Positions 39,701-49,300 of a stretch of DNA of 64,000 nucleotides are shown here, in pieces. How positions within the stretch are numbered: position 1 is the stretch's first letter; every line of letters begins with the position of its first letter. A program made the position numbers and the translations under genes. The stretch is taken from NCBI RefSeq assembly GCF_029633865.1, contig NC_079222.1, positions 33,978,434 to 34,042,433 of the forward strand. Reading direction: 5' to 3'. This stretch comes from Lampris incognitus (taxonomy: Eukaryota > Chordata > Actinopteri > Lampriformes > Lampridae). The notes below the pieces were generated by a model, which saw only the letters and a list, made by a program, of their open reading frames with translations, made no database searches and was not told the origin of the DNA.

Positions 39701-42700
39701 ACGCCAGTCCACGTCGTACAACACAGGAGACGTGGCGAATGCACTACGGTATTGTTGCGTCTCTGGCAACGTTTGTTCTGCCCTCAGCTGTTTTTCCCCC
39801 CCGCCATATTTGGTCAGTAAAGACAAATGTTGATACCGTTCCAGTAAGTCGGTCTGAGCTGGCAGTACCTCCCGCCCTCTGGGTGGTATCAAAGGAAGCG
39901 GCATAGTGTTTGTTTGCTTGTTTGTTTTGGACGTGCATGTCGGGCTTTGTGCCTGCTGAGGCGGAAGTGAAAGGGATGTATGGGCACGGCATGAGGAACA
40001 GGAACTGACTTTGTGCCGTCTCACCGAACCATTTAGTTGTGCGTGATACTGTTAAGCACAGAATGGCCCCGCTATCTTCCCCAAATACACGCATACACAC
40101 ACATATGTGCCTCCCCTCGGGCCCCCGTGGCGAGGTGGAGTGCATTAGCCTTCTGTGCCCTGGAAGGAGAGACTGGGGGGAGGGTGATGGGGGGGGGGGT
40201 CGCCTCGGTGGAGCAGAATGCTCACTGCAGCACACGCAATCTGTCAGGTGGTGCTGCCATGAGGGAGGACGCTGATGTCATCACCTGCGTGCCACGCTCG
40301 ACTCTCTCTCTCTCATGCGCCACATGCACAAATATACACAACTCTCCACATCCAGGAATCTTTTCTTACACATGCACAAAACATCCGCCCGCAAAAACAC
40401 CTCACCGACACGAGCTCACTTATAAAGAACAACGCAAAACCCACACACACTGACAAACACACCTGCACTGATGTTACTTAACAGTGCAGCTCATTAGTGA
40501 CTTATGTAAAGGGAAACACACAAGTTGTAGGTTAGTCTGTGAACTAATGTATCCATCCATCCACGTTCAAAATCAGATAACATCCCTTCATCCATCTCTC
40601 TGTCCAGCCGTCCGTCCATCCATCCATCCAGGTTTCAAAATCAGATAACAGCAATTTTATCAGTATCCTAGTAGGATAATTAAGTACTGTGACTATCAGG
40701 CACATTTTTTTTTAATCTTAGTCCCTCCCCCCATTTTTCCCCAATTGTACTTGGCCAATTTCCCCACTCTTCCGAGCCGCCCCGGTCGCTGCTCCGGGGA
40801 GGGCTGCAGACTACCACATGCCTCCTCTGATACATGTGGAGTCGCCAGCCGCTTCCTTTCACCTGACAGCGAGGAATTTCACCAGGAGGATCACACTATT
40901 CCCCCCCCCAGTTCCCCCTCCCTCCCGAAGAGGCGCCCCGACCGACCAGAGGAGGCACTAGTGCAGCGAGAAGGACACATACCCACATCCGGCTTCCCAC
41001 TCGCAGACACGGCCAATTGTGTCTGTAGGGACGCCCGACCAGGCCGGATGCCTTTGCCTTAGTTTTGACCTTTCTTTATAGTGTGTTTCCTTCGTTTTGG
41101 TAATCACTTTTCTTTCTCATCCGTGTACTGGTACTCGTGAGTCTGATGACGGCTGACACAGGATGGGAACCACACCACTGCCACATCCTGCATGTCTGTT
41201 AAAACTGCTAATCTTGTCAATTGTCAAAGTTGCGTTTTAAGCTAAAATTTAACAACTCCAGTCTTGACACCATTAAGCTGAAGAACAACTTGAGGCGTCT
41301 TACTTTTAAGTGATACTTGCGACTGACACTTCTAAAGTATCAATGCTAGTAGAGCACTACAATAACAGGCACCTATAGTAATACATAACGGACACAGCAA
41401 AGAAATACACTTTAACTTACACGTCAGCATGGTGGCATAAAGACAACGAAAACAGGACCTTAATTTGAAATGTAAGAGATTCCTCCGCTAGGATCCACAG
41501 AGAATTTAAAAATGACTCAGGATAGGTAAAGACAAAAAAAAAACTATTTTACGTAAAACTTTAACCAGCATCTACTGCTTTTTAAAAGCATTTTATCTTT
41601 GGGCTTGCAGAAAGTATCAAGTCTTTCAAGTCAAAAGGTTCAAGTCCAAGTGAAGTCATGACTCACTGGTATAGTCAAAGTCCAGCTGCAAGTCTTTTCC
41701 ATCTTCGTTAAGTCAGGTCTAAAGTCATCGAATTTGTGACTTGAGTCTGACTCGAGTCCAAGTCATATGACCCGAGTTCAAATCCTGTGACCCGAGTCCA
41801 AGTCGCGTGCTCAGAGTCCAAGTCACGTGACTCAAGTCGAAGTCACATGACTCAAGTCGAAGTCACGTGCCTCGAATCCAAATCACGTTACTCGAGTCCA
41901 AGTCACGTGTCTTGAGTCCAAGTCACGTGTCACGTGACTCGAGTCCACGTCTCTCATTACAGGATAAGTTGTGAGCTTCAATCTTGAAACTTTTTCTGTG
42001 GAAATCCCACCATTCCAGCAAAAAAAAAAAAAAAAAGGTTCTAAGGAAGCGCTGAATTGGTAGATAATGTCCAAGTCATAATCTGAAAATGTAAACTGAC
42101 ACTATTGTTCTCCTTTTCTGGGAACAGAAAAGCACAACTTATGAAAATTATAGAAGACGATCTAATCTTACAAGCGATTCAAACAATTTGGTAAGCAAAA
42201 CTACACTAAAGTTTGATGAGTCATATTTGAAAATTAACCACGAGTGAGTTTATCTCTGGTATGAGTTTCTTCACAAAATAAAACGAAGTGTACAGCTCTC
42301 CCTTTTCAATTCAACAGTCCTGCACTCTCTCAATAGCACAGGTATGCTTGTTCATCCACAGAAAATTGTGGATTGTATGTTTGCTTGAATTCAAGAATTG
42401 TAAATTTCCCTTCTGCAGCAAACAGACCCACTGTTCTCCCGGAAACCAAGAATTATGAGGAACACACGATGAGATATGATATGTGATATCTCTGTAATAT
42501 CGATACTGACTTTGCTCTTTTTCTCTCATCCTTATATCTCCTTCACACGGAAGCGGCGTCTACCTCTTCTGAGGGATGGGATGGTATTCATCACATAATC
42601 ATCACCGCCCAGGCTCGGTAACGGGCAGCAGTACTGTCTGTCCTTCACAGGAACTCTGTGACTGAGTAACCTGCCTACCATCTCTCCACACCCTTGTCTT

Positions 42701-43251
42701 TTTGTATTTCTGCCTGAGCTGTGGCTGGGATTGATACACTGAAAGTGGGGCTGTGTCTCCCTCTATGGACAACATCGGCAACACAACAGCATTAGTGCAA
42801 ACGGCAGCAGGACCCAGGTAATCCAAGTGGCACGAGTAATATTGGAATGTATAAATAAAAACATATTTCTTCAACTAAAGAATAGATTAATTTAACAGTG
42901 ATAGCATGTGTTTTTTGTACAAATCTAATTAGAAGTGTACTAAGTGCACTCAACTGAACTTCATAACTTTTGGTTCTGTTATCTAAATGTGCACCTAGAT
43001 ACAGAAGAGACTCGTAGGATATTTCAAAGCTCTCGGATATACCTTTAGTTTGCACGCGGAAGGTGTTTCAGATAGGCCGAGAGGGAGTTTTGATCAGTTT
43101 TTAATTGCTCAGCATAAAAGGCTGAATGGAACATTTCCTGGTTCTCAGTTAAATGATTAGAGAGATCAAAGACTACACTAATTGATATGACATGCAGCGA
43201 ACCCAATGAGCACAGCGTCAGGTCAGCAAGACACCCTCCCAACCCACAGGA

Positions 43252-43348
<97 letters not shown>

Positions 43349-46300
43349 CACCTCTCCTATCTGAATGTGTGTCTCATCAACAGACCGCGAAAACGACTGT
43401 ATGATCTCCTTCATGTGAAGAATGTGGCTTTCTTCAATGTCCTGAAATTTCTGAGACACACACGGGGAAGGTTGTTATGGCGCGCCTTTGGGAACAAATC
43501 GTTCAATCATTTGGAATAAAAGTGGCTCGCCGCCACCAAACATCTGCATCGTGTTGTCATTTTGGGTTTAATAGGTTTGAGATTAAAAACTGGTTAAGGA
43601 CACAAGAGGGAAATGGGACTTCCTCATTCCGTCTCTGCCACTTCCTGTCTGTTTGGGTGTTCGGTAAATGAAGGTACTCGCGAGGATGCAGATTCTTAGC
43701 ACAAAGTGGGCAGGTATTGGGAGCATGCGCTCAATGACACACATGAAGGGGGGTATCATCCATCAACCTAAATACTAGCGTTTCCTCCCATCTCCGTCTG
43801 GCTATGGGTTTGGGAGTAAACCGAGGAGAATGACTATAAATAATCATAAAATGGAAAATCACAGTGCGGATAGAAGGAGGATGAGACTTTCCAGCCACAA
43901 CACACACACAAGACAGATACATACACATTCCTTCGAACGAAACGCACACACTCACAGACTCGCACTTTTTTCGTTTGTAAAGATAATACCTAACATGCAC
44001 TTGAACGCACGACCCATGCAACGACCCACCGACGCACACACGGACAAAGAGCACACACATGCAGGATGCTCAGTGATGTCAGAGAGAACATGTGTGTGGT
44101 GTTTATAACACATGTCCACATGTGTTGCGTTTGAGATGGGCTGTACACAACCACCCTGGGAAGCATAGCTGCTTTCTCTGGGGGAAAATAAAAAAAAAAC
44201 AGGGTTGGCTAACTGGAACCATTTCTGGTGGCAGGGCCGCTGCGGTACAAGAGGATATGGAGTCCAAGAGGAAATGGAGTCAAAATTCTGATTTTAATTT
44301 GGAGTTTATCTAATCAGGTCCTAAGATGGAGCCAATTGGGGCTTTCCACAATGATTCCATTACAAAGAAGAAAAAAAAAGAAAAAGAAAAAAAACACAAT
44401 CTAGAGATGTTGTGGAACGAAATGCGGAACTAACACTCGTGTGTACACACACACACACACACACACGAACCTGAACATTCAGACACTAAACCGTGTAACA
44501 GAAGACACAAACAAAACAGACTAACAGGTTACACAACAACAGTGTTGCATATCGCACAGCAATTGAGTGTAGAGTATGTGAACACACAGGTTTGATGTCA
44601 TCGAGACGCATACACAGGACGAGATAAGTCAAATACACCCATACCTGTGCAGTTTCTGCCATTTTCTGTTCAAACTCAGATTTGGCCGTGGCATATTTCT
44701 CAACATAGGACTTGTAGGTCTCTGTGGCTTTTTTGGCCTTCACTCCAGCCTGTAAAGCAAAAACAGAGACAGGCATTTGCAACCTTTGTTCTGCACATCG
44801 CAAACATGGCCATTTGCCCTTTTGGATGAGGTGGCAGGGGCAAGAAACCAAGACTCGCTCACTGTGAACTGGTTTATAATTTTGCTCTTGCCAGTTGTGT
44901 TGTGAAACTTAATCATGTTTGTATGGTGACTGCGTGTGCGCCCATGTGTACGTGACCTCCCACCTTGTCCACGTCTCTCTGGGTGGCCCCCTCCTTGCGG
45001 AGCCGCTCCTGCTCCACGGTTTTGGCGTTGTAGTTTTCCTTGGACTTCTGCAGCGCCTGCGAGATGGTCTGAATGTTCTGGACTGCCTCCAGAGTGGACG
45101 CCACCTCCTCCTTCGTCTTGTAACAAACATTCAAGGAATTCAAGGTAAAAGCTCAACAGATTGAATCACAAGTGTTTTCCAATTATGTCTCCGTTAAAAC
45201 TAAAATAGTTTCTTTGTGGGTGTCTTGGTGGCGTGGCAGTCTATTATGTTGGTTACCAACACGGGGATCGTAGGTTCGAATCCCTGTGTTACCTCCGGCT
45301 TGGTCGGGCGTCCCTACAGACGCAATTGGCCGTGTCTGCAAGTGGGAAGCCAGATGTGGGTATGTGTCCTGGTCGCTGCACTAGCGCCTCCTCTGGCCGG
45401 CTGGGGCGCCTGTTCGGGGGGGGGGGGGGGGGGGTAGTGTGATCCTCCCACGTGCTATGTCCCCCTGGTGAAACTCCTCACTGTCAGGTGAAAAGAAGCG
45501 GCTGGTGGCTCCACATGTGTCGGAGGAGACATGTGGTAGTCTGCAGCCCTCCCCAGATCGGCGGGATGGGGGGGTGGAGCAGCGACCGGGATGGCTCGGA
45601 AGAGTGGGGTAATTGGCCGGATACAATTGGGGAGAAAGGGCATCTGGGTAGCGTAGTAGTCTATCCCATTGCCTACCAACATGAGGACCGGCGGTTCAAA
45701 TCCCTGTGTTACCTCCGGCTTGGTCGGGCATCCCTACAGACACATTGGCTGTGTCTGCGGGTGGGAAGCCGGATGTGGGTATGTGGCCTGGGAGCTGCAC
45801 TAGCACCTCCTCTGGTTGGTGGTGCCTGTCGAGGAGGGGGAACTGGGGGGAATAGCATGATCTGCCCACGTGCTACGTCCCCCCTGGCGAAACTCCTCAC
45901 GGTCAGGTGAAAAGAAGCGGCTGGCGACACCACATGTATCGGGGGAGACACGTTGTAGTCTGCAGCCCTCCCCGGATCGGCAGAAGGAGAGGAGCAGCAA
46001 CCAGGATGGCTCGGAAGAGTGGGGTAATTGGGAAGAAAAAAAAAAGGGGGGGGGGTCCAAAAAAAAAAGTTTCAAGTACGGGCACAACTGAAACTAGTAA
46101 ATAATCCTGCGAAAATATTTAGGAGTTTAAAACCCCATGCGTCCAGGATAGTTAGCATAAAAGACTGTGTCCAACTGCATACAATTTTACCCCAGTGGAA
46201 GTTTTTTGAGAGTAGGATCATTTTCAAACATTCAGTTGCATCTAAGTTTTTTGAAAGCAGCATAAAGAATACAACAAACACACATAAAGAGGATGCAGCA

Positions 46301-49300
46301 GTTTCAGTTATTGTGGTAGCACAGTAATTTTTGTCTTAACTGTCCTCACTAAACATCATGAACCTTGCTTATTACTTTTTATGAAATAATGGAAAATCAT
46401 CTTTTCAACACAAAATTCTCATTTCTGTTATACTGTTGAGTACAAATTCAGGACAGCATAATTCAACATTTTGAATTAGGCTTCTCGATATGTTACCTAA
46501 TAGTACCGTGTTGGATGATAGTGTTGATCAGTCTTCTTGCTCTAAAATATACATGCTAGTACTGGATTATCTTGCTGGTGTTACACCAACATCTGCGACT
46601 GTCAGAAATTGTGCCCTTTTCGTGACCGCTTCCTGTGCATTCAGGACCGTGTCCATTTCAAACAGAACACCGGGATTTGCAGTATGAAAACTAACTGGCA
46701 AACCACCAGAAATTAAGGGCAACCGTGTTAAATCCATAACTGTGATGTTCCCTTCACATTCACAGGTGAGGACAACGTTCTGACACCTGCCCGACATAGC
46801 AAAACGATAGCAGTGAACTATTCGTCTCAGTTCAAGTAGAAACACAAGAGCAATCACAAACAGATTCGTGACTTTAAATTTTACAGGATGCCTCAACCCA
46901 AATCTCTACCTTTTTGTGTGCCTTGGCTTGCTCGTCCACATATTTCTGCACTTCTTTTATCAGTTCCTGCAGCTTTCTCACGAGCTCCAGGTGACAACTG
47001 GCCAGCTTCTCAGTGGAGGTCTTGAACACATCCCACACTGGTGCAAATGTCCTGGGAAACAAGCATGATGACAGAAACAACTCACACACAATGACTTTCA
47101 CACTGAGACAAAGTCCACCTCTTCCAGGGTATAAAAGTTTTATACTTACCCGAGCTGAGAAAAGTTGCCGGCTGACTTGGCAAGCTTTGTCATCGACCTT
47201 GCATAGGCCTCCTCGATGGTGCTCCTTGAGCAGAACAAAAAATCGACAAATAAAGATGACCTGTGATCACTCCATTATCCAAGCAGATTATCCGAATTCG
47301 GGTCGCGAGATGCTGGAGCCTATCCCAGAAGTCATTGGGCGGCAGGCGGGGAGACACCCTGGACAGGCCTCCAGTCCATCACAGGGCCGACACAGTCACG
47401 CCTAGGGACAATTTCGTATGGCCGATTCACCTGACCTACATGTATTTGGACTGTGGGAGGAAACCGGCGCACCCGGAGGAAACCCACACAGACACGCAGA
47501 CAACATGTAAACTCCACACAGAGGACGACCTGGGACGACCCCCGAGGTTGGACAACCCCGGGGCTCGAACCCAGGACCTTTTTGCTGTGAGGCGACCGCG
47601 CTAACCACTGCGCCACCGTGCCGCTAACCCCACGTTAAATCTGATAAAAGAAGGCAGTTGATCTTTAAATCTCCTATTCCTTATTCCCTCTACCTTTATC
47701 ACTTCCTGTTCCTGCAGATTCAAAACTTTGTTGGACATTTGGGCATTATTTCAGCAGAAGGTTGAATTATGCACATGTCATTTACTCAGCGTCTCACTGC
47801 AGTCATGTCACATGACCGGGTCACTCCAGGGGAGGCAGGAAAGCACATACATACACAAGTTCACACAGGCATATAATCACACAGTCAGGCGAAACCACAA
47901 ACACACACAACTTAAAATAGCACGGACAAAGGGATGCACACAGAAACACCGATACGCAGAATGGCACCACCACCAGCAAACATGAAGCAGAGATGGGAGC
48001 TTATTATGCATTAATATCTCCATGTATCTGTGGGCTAGTGCAGAGCAAACATTTATTTGTACAGTGTTTCTTATTTGAATTATTGTCAGCAGTCAATTGT
48101 GCCTTTTTTAATAAAACATACAATGCCAGTATTTCTACACTGCTGACAAACACAACTTTTTCCCCTTTGCCATGCTGTATGTGTAGTAACTAAAGGTACA
48201 AATACAGTGTGGGGCCCTAGCTATGGCAAAGCAATATGGATTACATACCATGAAGTGCACAGAACGCTTTCGTCCATCAGAGGGCGCCAAAGTGCAGTGT
48301 TTGAAAGGGAAAAGCCATGAGGCATCATAACCAAATAAACTGATATCTAGGCTGCCAGGGTCCGCCTGCATGTGAGCACGGTTTAACAGCGCTACCTTTA
48401 TAAGCACAGTTAATAAAACACAGGTCTCGGGTAGAAACAGGCACCTAGGTATCTGGAGAGCCACTTGGAAGCTTTCCAGAGAGCAAACTACCATTCCCCC
48501 TGTATACGTAATCATTAATTTGAATTTATAAACATAAACATGGGAATGTTAAAAATTAATAAAATGTGCACAATGCAAACAAACGAATGAGTCAGTCAGG
48601 AAAGGAGGATTCTGAACAGGTCAGAATTTAAACTCAACCTTCACAAACAAGACACTGGTCATCAGGTCCGACCATTATAAAACATTAATTTGCATTTCTT
48701 TTCTGTAAAGGTCACATATAATCTACTGCGGCACCTGTCCCAGCTGAACCAACATGCTGTGGGTATGGATACGCCGCATGATTAGCTTTTAGCAGGGTTA
48801 AATGTCTTAGCAAACACTTCTTCTTTTGGCTTGTTCCATGTTTCTCAGGTTCTCAGGGGTCGGTCGCCACAGCGGATTAGCACAACAAGTAAGGAAATGT
48901 GTGCTTGGTAGATGATTTCTTTGTTGTAACAATGCTTCTTGGCCCCAAATCTTATACCGTTGGAAAGCCTGTTTATTTCCCTTTTAAATGGCGCCACATT
49001 TGTAAGGAACATGCATTTGTGAGATGAGCAGCAGAGCTGAGTATGTGGGATGCGCCCATGAAAAATTTGCCAAATCTTCTCTGCCATTGCCAAACAGCTT
49101 ATTTTGCTGCTGCTATTGACTCTTGTTTTGAGCTTCTGGTACCCCAGCTGCTGACAATAAGGTGCCCGATATAAGATTTATTGCCAAGAAGCATTGTTAC
49201 AACAAAGAAATAATCTACCAAACACACATTTCCTTACTTTTTGTGCTAAGTTTAGTTTCCGTCGGTACCATGTGAGGGCACAGCACCAATGGCAGCCATT

